The notes beneath the pieces were generated by a model, which made no database searches, had not been told where the DNA came from, and saw only the letters and a program-made list of their open reading frames with translations. A stretch of DNA of 64,000 nucleotides from Caballeronia sp. dw_19. GTDB taxonomy: Bacteria > Pseudomonadota > Gammaproteobacteria > Burkholderiales > Burkholderiaceae. This document shows positions 42,031-50,959 of this stretch, piece by piece. The position numbers were made by a program, and so were the translations under genes. Each line of letters starts with the position of its first letter. Positions within the stretch are counted from its first letter, which is position 1. The stretch is taken from assembly GCF_018449515.1 (NCBI RefSeq), contig NZ_JAAVUQ010000015.1, forward strand, positions 1 to 64,000. The letters run 5' to 3'.

Positions 42031-43224
42031 CTACCAGTTGAGTCTCAGCCCGGCTTCTGTTGCGCGATGTCGATCATCGTCGTCCGCATGCAAGTACTGA
42101 CTCGTGGTTGAGATCGATACATGCCCCAGGTTGTCCCGGACGTATCGCAGATCGACTTGGCCATCCATCATGCGAGAGCCTGTCGTGTGCCGTAGCCAAT
42201 GGGCAGATGCCTGCCGCAATCGTTCTGATGCGCGCTCGTGCGCTTCGCCGGTCAATTGCAAGTGCACAATAGCATTGTCGAACACCTGTTTAATGATCAA
42301 GTGCACGGCGCCGCGTGTCATGGCCTGGTGTATGCCACCGATAGGCAAGAGCAACGGGGTTGGTTCGCCACTGTAGGGCAAGGTCGCAAGACCATAGTGA
42401 CGGCGATAGCGTGCCAGTTCGGCCATCAGTTCTGTCGTCGCCGGCAGCAAGCGTTCCTTGTCGCCCTTGCCGGTAATCGTCAGCCACCATCGGTCTTGGC
42501 CCTCGCGATCGCGCCGTCTAAAAAAGCCGCCCATCGGATTGCTCACGACTTCCGAGATGCGCAGCCCCATCAGATATAGCAGCGAGATCAGCCAACGCAC
42601 CCGCGCGTAGTGTTCCTGCTCGCGGGCGGTGACACGGGGCATCGCGTCGATCGAGGTTTTGACGGCCTGCCACAGGTCGTCCTCGAGGAAGCGCGTCACG
42701 CGGGGCTTGGCCTTGCGTGCGCGTTGACGAGACAATGACAGGGGATTGCCGGCCAGGTAGCCCGCGTTGACCAGCCAGGCGAAGAGCGTATTCAGAATCA
42801 CAATTGCCTGACGCTCGCTCGCGGGGGAGAGCGGTCCCGCGAACGGCCGCCAGTGCGGATCCGCGCGAGCCACTTTGCGACCGGTCATGACCCAACGCTG
42901 CGCGGGTTGCGGGTCGGCCAGAAAGCGCCGGTAGACGAGTAGGTCTTCGTGCGTGAGCGAGGAGAGGGGTTTCTTCAATTCGGTGGTCGACCACAGCAGT
43001 AGGCGTTCGGACTCCTTGCGATAGGTGTCGAAGGTCGCCTTTGTGTCGACGAATCGCGCGAGCCACGCCCGGATGGCGTCGACGTCGTTTTGGGCAGCAA
43101 TTTGAGGCCGGGTGCCGAGCGCGCGGTTCGTGCCGAGGCTACCGTCGAGTTCTGGTGGGAGATACAAGTTCTCGATCGGCACGAGGGCGGCGTTGGATAC
43201 GCGGAGGAGCTCAGGAAGCGGCAT
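42031..43224 (-). CDS. Tyrosine recombinase (phage integrase family)
   Basis: A 397-residue site-specific recombinase. The N-terminal SAM-like core-binding domain is at about residues 45-160. The catalytic domain has Arg in MGLRISEV, Lys in TGKGDKERLLP, HxxR in SAHWLRHTTGS, His in LGHVSISTTSQYLH and the nucleophilic Tyr in the same motif. All catalytic residues are present, so it is probably active. It is divergent from the KfrA-like gene across an AT-rich spacer, an arrangement seen on Burkholderia plasmids and genomic islands. It could resolve replicon multimers or move the element. Confidence 0.92.
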   Translation of the reverse strand: MPLPELLRVSNAALVPIENLYLPPELDGSLGTNRALGTRPQIAAQNDVDAIRAWLARFVDTKATFDTYRKESERLLLWSTTELKKPLSSLTHEDLLVYRRFLADPQPAQRWVMTGRKVARADPHWRPFAGPLSPASERQAIVILNTLFAWLVNAGYLAGNPLSLSRQRARKAKPRVTRFLEDDLWQAVKTSIDAMPRVTAREQEHYARVRWLISLLYLMGLRISEVVSNPMGGFFRRRDREGQDRWWLTITGKGDKERLLPATTELMAELARYRRHYGLATLPYSGEPTPLLLPIGGIHQAMTRGAVHLIIKQVFDNAIVHLQLTGEAHERASERLRQASAHWLRHTTGSRMMDGQVDLRYVRDNLGHVSISTTSQYLHADDDDRHRATEAGLRLNW

Positions 43225-43367
43225 AGCAACGAAGACGTAGTCAATTCACACAATGCGTTATTTTACTCGACATTATAGTCATAATGTCTAATTTATGGTT
43301 TTGATATCGAGATAATTAACATTATACGTTATATTATCAACGTCTTGATTTCCCGGAAAAGCTCGCC
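43225..43367. promoter_or_regulatory. AT-rich divergent control region with palindrome
   Basis: This spacer is strikingly AT-rich against the GC-rich surroundings. GACATTAT and ATAATGTC form a perfect inverted repeat at 43269-43288, and ACATTATA or ACGTTATA recurs three times between 43270 and 43345. It is a likely binding site for the KfrA-like protein, an autorepressor in plasmid systems, and holds both promoters. Confidence 0.6.
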
Positions 43368-44426
43368 ATGGATGATTCAGCCCCCCTCGAGGCGCAACTG
43401 CACGCGGAAATCGAGCAGTTGCGGACGCAGTTCCCGCGCACGCAGGAGCTGTATCGCGAGGTCTGCGTGCTGCTGTTTTTTAGGCACGGCGTCACGCCCA
43501 CCGCGAACCGGCTGTATCAACTGGTGAAGAAAGGCAGCATGAGCGCGCCGGCCGAGGCGCTAACGCGCTTTTGGGCCACCTTGCGTGAAAAGAGCCGGGT
43601 GCGCATCGAGCACCCGGACTTGCCGGCAGAGCTGCAATTCGCAACCGGCGAGCTGGCCGCGGTGCTCTGGACGCGGGCGGTCGATATGGCGCAAGAACAA
43701 CTGGCCGCCGCGCAGCTCGAGGTGCAACGCTTGGCCGCGGACGCGCAAGCTCGGCAGGCTCAGGCGGAGGCCGAACGTGACCAGGTCCGTCAGGAACTGA
43801 CGGGCAGTGCGGCCGCGCTGGACGGCGCGCAGATCCACATAACAGAACTGGACCAGGCGCTGGCGATCGCCGTCGCCACGGCGTCGACGCTGCAGGAGCA
43901 GGTACGACTGGCGCAACAGGGCGAGCAGCAGTTGCAGCGGGCGCTCGAAACCGCGCGGCATGATTTCGCTTCTGAACTGGACAAGCTGCGTGCCGACGGC
44001 ACGCTGGCGCAGGAGCGCCTCAAAGCCGCCGAGACCCGGGCGCTGCTGGAAATCGATCGCGAGCGGCAAGCGGCCGCACGCTTGCAGAAGGAGCTGGACG
44101 CGGCCAACCGGAAAGCGGAGCAGGGCAGTACCCGGCAACGGGATGAGGTGCAGAAACTGCAGGCTCAAGTCGGCGACCTGCGTCAGCAGGTCGGTGTTCT
44201 GGAGGGTAATCTGGATGCGCTGCGCACCGCCAACGCGCGTTATGTCGATGAAGCGGCGCAGGCACGTGATCAACGAGACCAACTCGCGTTGTCGCTGACG
44301 CAGGCCGCTGCCAAGCAGAAGGTGCCGACGGCAAAGCGGGCAGCGAAGCCCACCGCTAAGCCGACACCAGGCCCGCGCAAGAGCAGTAGCCCGGTGGGCA
44401 AATCGCCGCGAACACGACAATCTTGA
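43368..44426 (+). CDS. KfrA-like DNA-binding coiled-coil protein
   Basis: A 352-residue protein. The N-terminal 110 residues fit the KfrA N-terminal DNA-binding domain (LYREVCVLLFFRHGVTPTANRLYQLVKKGSMSAPAEAL). Then comes a long Ala/Gln/Glu/Leu-rich coiled coil to about residue 315, and a basic Lys/Pro-rich tail. KfrA of RK2-like plasmids binds its own promoter and helps plasmid stability by forming filaments. Its presence with the recombinase suggests plasmid origin for this region. It is expected to be nucleoid-associated. Confidence 0.87.
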   Translation: MDDSAPLEAQLHAEIEQLRTQFPRTQELYREVCVLLFFRHGVTPTANRLYQLVKKGSMSAPAEALTRFWATLREKSRVRIEHPDLPAELQFATGELAAVLWTRAVDMAQEQLAAAQLEVQRLAADAQARQAQAEAERDQVRQELTGSAAALDGAQIHITELDQALAIAVATASTLQEQVRLAQQGEQQLQRALETARHDFASELDKLRADGTLAQERLKAAETRALLEIDRERQAAARLQKELDAANRKAEQGSTRQRDEVQKLQAQVGDLRQQVGVLEGNLDALRTANARYVDEAAQARDQRDQLALSLTQAAAKQKVPTAKRAAKPTAKPTPGPRKSSSPVGKSPRTRQS

Positions 44427-44587
44427 TTGCCTCGGGTCGGTATTCGACGTTGGGGTCCGATTCGCAATTCCTATTCGACGCGTATGGCGAATCAACCCGA
44501 AAAATGCAAACACGGCCGGTTCAACAGCGCCGTCAAATGGGCTAATCTGACGGATCTGAGCGACCCACTTTTCTGAGTCTCGCCACC

Positions 44588-45461
44588 ATGCAGCTCGACA
44601 TCTTCGCCGATAGCCGTGACGTCATGCTCCGCAACGATGTGCTGGAAGCCCTGCAACGCCGCCATGCGTCCAGCGCCCGACAGGCATGGCAAAGAATGGC
44701 AGATGAATATCCTGAGGACGACACCCTCATCGCGCTCACCATGTTGGTCGGTGAGCTCGAGCGCGACGCGACTGCATATTTCACGGATCCTCGAACCCTT
44801 GACGAGACGCGCCGGGCTTTGATCGACGAGGTCAGCCCTGCTGCATTGCGCTTGTTTGGCGAGTCTGATGGACGCGCGTGGCTAATTCCTTGCTGGCGCG
44901 CACTAGCTCAGCGGGCAACGCCGTTGGCTTTTCGCGCGGATGACAGTGACAATCACGCGGCGCCCCCTATGGCTGCGCGCCGGCGACTGGGCGGCAGCTA
45001 CCGAAGCCATCGAGCAGATTGAGTCCTGGCGGCGCATTCCAACCCCATTGATGTGGATGGCACGCGCGCGCTATTGCTCAGATGGACTGGGAGTGGCTTG
45101 GCCGTTGCTGACGGAACTGGCCTGGCTGTCTCCCGGGCGCTTCGCGTCTCTTGTTGCTGAGCTCCGTGATCCCACGCTGGACGCGCTACTCAGGAAATTC
45201 GACGCGCAGTTCGAGGGTGCAGGCCAGACCGCTGATCTGGCGTGGTTCCCCGCATGGGTACTCGTCGAAAAGGGAGCCTTGGCGTCGCGGATTCGCGAAG
45301 CACAACCGTCGCGCCACACCTCTCCAGAACGGGCAACGCGTCTGCTGCTGCAGATCCTTGACCTCGAGCGACGGGGTAGCCAGCATGACTTGGTCGAGCG
45401 GCGGAAGGCGCTGCGTGATCTGCATGCCGGGCTGTACGCCGCCTATCTGAAAACGCGCTGA
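44588..45461 (+). pseudogene. Hypothetical gene broken by a +1 frameshift
   Basis: Two frames join into one protein of about 290 residues. The first part (from MQLDIFADSRDVMLRNDVLEAL) runs to a run of five C at 44963-44967. The continuation with PLWLRAGDWAAATEAIEQIESW is in the other frame and ends at 45461. Removing one C restores the full frame. The protein is alpha-helical and rich in Ala, Arg and Trp, with no recognised catalytic motif; similar genes accompany KfrA-type loci in Burkholderia, as far as I recall. Either a true pseudogene or a sequencing error is possible. Its function is unknown. Confidence 0.6.
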
Positions 45462-45467
45462 CCGTGG

Positions 45468-45731
45468 TTGCCGAACTACCCCTACCGAAACGCGTCAGAA
45501 GGCGTGAATGACTTGTCGCAGCGTTTCAGAGTGCAAGAGATCGCACGCGTCACGCGCAAGGTCGATCAGGCGATTGCCGCCCACTGCCAAGGACGCATGA
45601 CAGCACTCCTGTCCCTGGACTGTCTCGGCGAAGGCTTGTCTGCGTTCGAGCGCGACACACTTCGCACCCGCGACGCACAAAACCGCCCCACACCTGAACT
45701 TGTCTCACGACAAGATGATTTGGTTTACTAA
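45468..45731 (+). CDS. Short hypothetical protein or gene remnant
   Basis: An 87-codon frame beginning MPNYPYRNASEGVNDLSQ with a helical segment VQEIARVTRKVDQAIAAHCQGRM. It starts 4 bases after the preceding frame ends and has no obvious ribosome binding site. It may be the middle of a decayed mobile-element gene. I do not recognise it. Confidence 0.3.
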   Translation: MPNYPYRNASEGVNDLSQRFRVQEIARVTRKVDQAIAAHCQGRMTALLSLDCLGEGLSAFERDTLRTRDAQNRPTPELVSRQDDLVY

Positions 45732-45843
45732 TTGTTATTAGCAGACCAACGTGCAATGACTAAATAGAGGATAACAACGATTGAGCCCCGGTTTTGGCGT
45801 AATCATTTGCTTTAACACTGCGCGAGCAAGAGGAGAGCGTCAT

Positions 45844-46168
45844 CGTCAATCAGGTCCAGCAACTGGAATTGCCGCCGCCGCGCATCTATACACGTACCGA
45901 CTTCGCGGCGCTGCGCGCGTTCGTGCAACGCATCGGGCCCGCCCTCATTGCGCGTCGGTACTACGGAACCACGCCACGCGCCTCACGCTGCGAGCCCCGA
46001 GGCGATGGAGCGGTTTCTGGGCACGATGCTCGATGACCTGGTGCAGCTTGCGCTGCGCAACGGCTCGGCCACGCTCGCGTGGCACCTGAGCGTCCATCGA
46101 GCAGCACGGCAGCGCGAAGCTGACGGCGGTGACTTTGCGTATGGTCGTGGGACGGTTTTGTCGCGATA
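45844..46168 (+). pseudogene. Remnant of a tyrosine integrase N-terminus
   Basis: Three frames in succession carry one protein start: QQLELPPPRIYTRTDFAALRAF and FVQRIGPALIARRYY, then APHAASPEAMERFLGTMLDDLVQLALRNGSA, then GSAKLTAVTLRMV. I recognise this as the opening of a phage-integrase family protein common in Burkholderia accessory DNA. At least two frameshifts and loss of everything after about residue 110, including all catalytic residues, make it a relic. Confidence 0.6.
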
Positions 46169-46207
46169 AGGCGGCCTGCTATTCTGTTGGTGACAAAACG
46201 GACAATT

Positions 46208-46552
46208 TCACCACTCGACAATAAGCGGCCCCACGTTTTCGGATAGCGCTTCGCCCATCATACGGCGCCAGCGAGTGAACGCCTCTTGGTGCGCCTGTAG
46301 TCGTCTGTCAATTGCGGCAACGCGCAATAGTTGCCGTGACTTCGTCTGCTCGATTAGAAGGCTATTTTGGTGAGCCAGATCCGCTAGTTCCCGAGCGTTT
46401 TCGGCCTTGATGTCTTCAACAGCACGCGTCAAGCGCTGAATGTCTTCGGTCATCGCGCGGTTTTTGCCTTTCTCTCGAAAGTACGGGCCGAAGCGAGCGC
46501 CGCCGGCGACCACGAACGTCAAGATGATCGAGAGAAGCTGGGCAGCGATCAT
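46208..46552 (-). CDS. Small membrane-anchored coiled-coil protein, probably C-terminally truncated
   Basis: A 114-residue protein with an N-terminal hydrophobic segment (AQLLSIILTFVVAGG) and a charged helical part with DIQRLTRAVEDIKAENARELADLAHQN. Proteins of this type usually continue after the EALSENVGPLIVE motif with a Cys/Trp-rich tail; here the frame stops at that point, next to the integrase relic. This suggests a deletion junction near 46200. It may be part of the decayed mobile DNA. Function unknown. Confidence 0.55.
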   Translation of the reverse strand: MIAAQLLSIILTFVVAGGARFGPYFREKGKNRAMTEDIQRLTRAVEDIKAENARELADLAHQNSLLIEQTKSRQLLRVAAIDRRLQAHQEAFTRWRRMMGEALSENVGPLIVEW

Positions 46553-46679
46553 CGATAGGCCTCAGCCAGGGCGCAAGCGGTTCCAAGATGAGGGTTCGGA
46601 CCGGGTATTACTGTGATAAGCCGCGCAGCACTACGACCGCCAACTTCGAAGCATGCCCTTGGGCGCCATTGAAATTCGG

Positions 46680-48484
46680 CTACTTCAGCGGCGTCTCCAA
46701 TGCGGATATTGAAGCAGATGCGCGGCTAGACCTTCCATCGGCCGTAACGGACGCATCCGCCCGGGCGCAGATCTCGTGGGAATCCTTCGAAGTAGTCCAG
46801 ACATTTCCATCGCCGATGACGGTTTTCCCCTGAATTTCCGCAGTATCGGTGATGAACTGCATTCCGGAATCAGGCTCGATGCAAGCATCGACGGTGGGAA
46901 AACCGCTGCACGCTTTTCCACCCGTCGCGCCGCAGTTCGCCTGGATTAGCTTTTGCACGGTCTTGTTCGCCTGCCGCGGCGCGTTATTCGCTGCTCCCGA
47001 TGCCAGCTCTGCCTGCTGAGGGGTGCTTTTGGGTGCGTTGGAACTGAGAGCGGCAAGTTCGCGCTCGGCGGCGTCCACCGCGCTTCGTGCCTTAAGCACG
47101 GCGTCGCGCGCCCGCGCAATCTCCGCCTGCGATGTCTCATCGCTTTTCGGGTTTCCACGGCGTGGGCGTAGTCGTCCTGCGTGCGCTGCAGCTCTGATTT
47201 ACGCAATCCGACCTGATCCTCGGAAAGCTGTATCGCCAGTCCCGCCTTCTCGTCCGCTCCGGATGCGCGGCTGATTGCAAGGTTCTGCGTGGACGTCTTG
47301 AGTCCAAATTCCGCGGTGTGAACTGCGGTGATCGCATTCGAGATTTCGGTCTGCGAAACCTTACCCGTCTGCGCGCTCGCCAGAAGCTGGCGCAGTTTGT
47401 CTTGGGCGCTGCTAAGTGCGGATCTCTGCTGTGCGATCTCCTTTTGATATTGCATCGAATCTTGCTCGATATTGCTCAAGACGGGAGCCCTAGTTGCTTG
47501 CGATGCAGGTTGCGGATAGCCGACCGGCGTGGTCGCTCGTGACGCGCCCCGCCAACCGAGTGCATATTGCATGTGGCTCATGACGCCCAGCAATTCCCAA
47601 GGCCCACCGGGACTCGTCTTGAAGACGACCGACATATTCGGGCACCCTTTATCTGGCACGAAGGCCTGAAGCAAATTGTCGCTCTTCTGCAGAAACGTTC
47701 CCGCGCAACCATTCACAGTGAAATGACCGATCGTGGCAAAACGGGTGACAGGATCGGCCGCGTAGTATTCCTGCCAAACTCCGTTTCCCAGATAAGTCCA
47801 TCGCCGCTCATGGGGGGTAGCGAATGAATAAGTCCATCGGAAATCGATCACCTGCCCGATATACGCGCCCGGTGGCGCCGGCGGCGGAAAATAAAGCCAC
47901 ACGATGGCGCAAAGAATCAGCGAGAAAAGAAAAGCCAAACCGATGGGAAGGTCAAGGCTTCCGGCAAATCTCGCGCCAAGCACGCGGGCGCGTTTGCCCT
48001 CGATCGAGAACATTCCAAAAGAGCGCCGCGAGCGCACCATGTATTTAATGAATATGGCGTCCGTGACCGCGCTTCGTTCCACTAGGGCATGGATGAATTC
48101 GCGTACCGTAGCGCTCCAGCCCGACGGCGGCCGGCTGTAGTGGACGATCGAATAGCGCCTCGCCCCGACCCCGTCCGACTCGATGGCCTCGAACAGATAT
48201 CGCTCTATGGCACGACGAACAGGCATCCTGAATGCCGGAAGTAAATCCGATATCAGACGCCCTCGGATTTCCGTCGGAATGCGTCCGGTTCGAAACCACT
48301 CCAGACTGCAAAGCGCCCGAATCTCGGCTTCATTCGGCGTCGGCCGAGCCGCTTCACGGGCAAGCACGTTGCCCAGATGAATCGTCAGAGCAATTTTCAA
48401 CCCGGGATAAATGGCGCACGCGCAGAGCCATTGATAGCACAAGGCGCCGAGTTGCGTCCTGATTTCATCGCACAAGTCAGCCAT
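46680..48484 (-). pseudogene. Large membrane protein with frameshift, part of the candidate conflict locus
   Basis: One protein of about 601 residues is split by a missing T in the run at 47144-47147; the frame before it ends in unrelated residues, and the true continuation runs to 46680. The N-terminal 110 residues (WLCACAIYPGLKIALTIHLG, ALCSLEWFRTGRIPTEIRGRLI) resemble the helical segment following the vWA-like region in Burkholderia proteins of MoxR-linked systems. A membrane segment at about residues 185-205 (LAFLFSLILCAIVWLYFPPP), a beta-rich domain with GNGVWQEYYA, and a long coiled coil follow. AAGGA lies 9 bases before the ATG at 48484. It is divergent from the plus-strand genes. It is possibly the second half of a protein whose first half is at 50960-52255. 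Confidence 0.55.
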
Positions 48485-48626
48485 ATCAGGGCTTCCTTTT
48501 GCATGCCAGAGCCCGTTGACCCCATGCAGAAACAACGGCTTGCGTTGTCTCGTATCGATAATGGCTTGCTTTGTCTCATATCGATGCTAGCATTTTTATC
48601 AAACCCGCCAGAGCAGGGAGGCCACG

Positions 48627-48995
48627 ATGCAAATCACACAGTATTTCCAAACGGTAAATCAGGTCAACACCGCCGACACGATTTACATGAATGGTCAAAT
48701 GGTGCTGTCGCCGGGAAGCACTTCATCCGATTTGAGCAAGATGCTGACTTCTCTGCAAAGCGAGATTGCCCTTTTGGAGAGTGTGCCTGAAGTTGATCGG
48801 CTCAAGGTCACTCAGTCGATATCCGACGCCACGGCGGAACTGCAGAAGCCAGAGCCGAAAAAGGACCGCATCAATACGTATCTGTCGAATGCGGGCGAGA
48901 TGCTCAAAGGCGCGGCGGGTGCGGCATCCGGCGCTGTGGCCTTCGCCACCACTCTGTCTGAGATCGGGAAATGGGCAATCACCTGTCTCAAATGA
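48627..48995 (+). CDS. Small helical protein with C-terminal membrane segment
   Basis: A 122-residue protein. Residues 1-40 contain a TIYMNGQMVLSPGS beta-like stretch, then helices with KMLTSLQSEIALLESVPEVDRL, and near the C-terminus a Gly/Ala-rich hydrophobic segment (GAAGAASGAVAFATTLSEIGKW). The overall shape resembles small effector-associated adaptor proteins of ternary conflict systems. It is the first gene of a plus-strand operon with AGGGAGG before its ATG, and overlaps the next gene by 4 bases. Not assigned to a family. Confidence 0.6.
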   Translation: MQITQYFQTVNQVNTADTIYMNGQMVLSPGSTSSDLSKMLTSLQSEIALLESVPEVDRLKVTQSISDATAELQKPEPKKDRINTYLSNAGEMLKGAAGAASGAVAFATTLSEIGKWAITCLK

Positions 48996-49972
48996 TCGGC
49001 CAGTTTCTCGGGCGCCGACAGAACGCGTGGGGTGGACCGCAATCCCAGTCGAGTTCCGCAAAGCCTTCGATCCTCCAGCAGCAGTTCCTTCAGCCTGTCG
49101 GGACGGTGAACAACGCGGACAATATGCAGCTTAACTACATTTTCTGCGGGTCCGGATCGGTTGAACAACTGATGCCCGAACGGTTGAACTTGACCGTCAT
49201 GATGCTGAACCGGGGCGAGCAATGGCGGGCGCTGAACGAACGGCTCGGCAGTTGCACGCAGTCCGGCGGCGATGGCCGGCTGCTCGTCGTCGTGCGCGGA
49301 ACGCCAAAGGACAAGCCGGATCTCTTCGCGTACCGCTGCGGGATCATCGACCTCAAAAAGTTCGACACGGATACCGGCTGGCAGTTCATGGGCCCTCTGG
49401 AATGGCCCTCGGGCTCGTCGGATCTCAATGCGCTGATCGCAACAATTCGACCCAATCTGGGCATCAACGGATCCTGCAGCCTTCTTTCCTTCAATGATCG
49501 CGTGAAAGATCTGGGCAAAAGCATCTGCTTCAGCCATAGCATCGACGAGCCCGAGATCAGCAAGGCAGGCGAAGCGCTCGTATATCGATGGCTCGAGTAC
49601 TTCGCGACCGAGTGGCCCCGGCCGCCCGCTGGTCGCTTGGTCGTCGCGTTTCTGTGCATAAGAGCGACGGCGGAGGCCGGATCGCCCGAGCCTGACCTCC
49701 ATACGCGCATCGCGGAAAAATACACGTCAAACAACTGTCCGATATTTGTGCTTCCGCCCTTGGGTCTCATCAAAAGGCATGAAGTGCTGACCTGGACGAG
49801 CGTGGTGCGCGAAAATCTCGGAGAGGAATGCGCGGCGGGCGTCATGCTGGACGCGGAAGACATTTTCGACAGAATCAACGAATGGCGTTTCGACGACTTG
49901 TCCAAACGGCTGCGCCCGATCATTGGCGGAACAATTCACCCACACAGCCAGCTGAACGCGCATCGGGAGTGA
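48992..49972 (+). CDS. Unknown protein of the MoxR-linked operon
   Basis: A 326-residue protein with no family I can name firmly. It has a Gln/Ser-rich start, a central segment NGSCSLLSFNDRVKDLGKS and a beta-strand LVVAFLCIRATA followed by IFVLPPLGLIKRHEVLTWTSVVRENLGE. This layout is reminiscent of inactivated NTPase domains in conflict systems (P-loop-like strand without Walker A). The ATG at 48992 overlaps the previous stop (ATGA); an ATG at 48971 is less likely. It lies 5 bases before the MoxR gene. The role would be regulation or substrate recognition, inferred from context only. Confidence 0.6.
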   Translation: MIGQFLGRRQNAWGGPQSQSSSAKPSILQQQFLQPVGTVNNADNMQLNYIFCGSGSVEQLMPERLNLTVMMLNRGEQWRALNERLGSCTQSGGDGRLLVVVRGTPKDKPDLFAYRCGIIDLKKFDTDTGWQFMGPLEWPSGSSDLNALIATIRPNLGINGSCSLLSFNDRVKDLGKSICFSHSIDEPEISKAGEALVYRWLEYFATEWPRPPAGRLVVAFLCIRATAEAGSPEPDLHTRIAEKYTSNNCPIFVLPPLGLIKRHEVLTWTSVVRENLGEECAAGVMLDAEDIFDRINEWRFDDLSKRLRPIIGGTIHPHSQLNAHRE

Positions 49973-49977
49973 GCTTC

Positions 49978-50955
49978 ATGGATGATTGGCGGCTCTCCAA
50001 GGACAACAGCGGCAGTCGCGTCGACCGCTGGCGCAGCTTGCCCAGGCCCGCTGTCGGCGACATAACCGGCCCGGAAGGCTATCTCGCGGACGACGCCTTG
50101 ATCGACGCAATCAATACATCGATCTATCTCGGCATGCCCCTGCTGCTCACCGGTGCGCCTGGCTGCGGAAAAAGCGAAGTCGGCGCGTTCGTCGCGTGGA
50201 AGCTCGGCCTCAAGGAAGCGATCCGGCTGGACGTCAAGTCCACCACGACCGCGCGCGATCTGTTCTATCGCTTCGACACGCTCGCGCGCTTCCACGCAGC
50301 CTCAGAAAAGGGATCGAACATCGACCCGCATCGCTTCATCACGTTTCATGGTCTCGGCACTGCGATCCTGCTCGCCAACGAGCCCGAAGCCGTGGCGGAT
50401 CTCATTGCACCGGAGGAACATCCCGAAAAGCGGCGCTCCGTCGTGCTGATCGATGAAATCGACAAGGCGCCCAGAGACGTGCCCAACGACCTGTTGGTCG
50501 AAGTGGAAAACATGAAGTTTTATATCGCCGAGTTGAACCGAACAGTTACCGCGGAAAAGAAGATGCGTCCCGCCGTGGTCATCACCAGCAATTCGGAGCG
50601 GTCGCTGCCCGATGCCTTTCTGCGGCGATGCGTCTACTTCGAACTCAAGTTTCCCAGCGAGGTCAATCTGAGAAAAATCATCGCGAGCCGTGTGACAGGT
50701 CTGGCGGCAACGTCCAGCCTGGTCGTCGACTCAGTGCACCTCTACCAATATCTGCATCGGCAATCCCTGCGCAAAAAGCCCGGCACGGCGGAATTGCTCG
50801 CATTCGTGCTGGTGGCGCAAGAGCGGGGCATCACCGATCTCCGGAGCCCGACCGGCTGGCATCCCCTCGCGAGACTGACGCTTCTCAAGGGTAGCGACGA
50901 TCAGCATGTCGACTTCGACCAGATTCAATGGGCGCAGGCCGGCCAGGGAGACTGA
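49978..50955 (+). CDS. MoxR-family AAA+ ATPase
   Basis: A 325-residue ATPase. Walker A is GAPGCGKSEV near residue 57, Walker B VVLIDEIDKA near 160, sensor-1 ITSNSERSLPDAFLRRC, the latter being the MoxR signature. These ATPases act as chaperones that load or remodel partner proteins, usually with vWA-domain proteins, and here the next gene is vWA-like. It lies 5 bases past the previous stop and 4 bases before the next start. It is the energy-using core of the candidate conflict system. All catalytic motifs are intact. Confidence 0.88.
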   Translation: MDDWRLSKDNSGSRVDRWRSLPRPAVGDITGPEGYLADDALIDAINTSIYLGMPLLLTGAPGCGKSEVGAFVAWKLGLKEAIRLDVKSTTTARDLFYRFDTLARFHAASEKGSNIDPHRFITFHGLGTAILLANEPEAVADLIAPEEHPEKRRSVVLIDEIDKAPRDVPNDLLVEVENMKFYIAELNRTVTAEKKMRPAVVITSNSERSLPDAFLRRCVYFELKFPSEVNLRKIIASRVTGLAATSSLVVDSVHLYQYLHRQSLRKKPGTAELLAFVLVAQERGITDLRSPTGWHPLARLTLLKGSDDQHVDFDQIQWAQAGQGD

Positions 50956-50959
50956 CCCG

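Noticed and set aside
41750..42100. 116-codon plus-strand frame in the spacer before the recombinase
   Set aside because: It overlaps the recombinase 3' end, has no ribosome binding site and no recognisable sequence.
49135..49923. 262-codon minus-strand frame opposite the 326-residue unknown
   Set aside because: The plus-strand frame is packed into an operon with overlapping or closely spaced starts; the minus frame has no start signal or recognisable domain.
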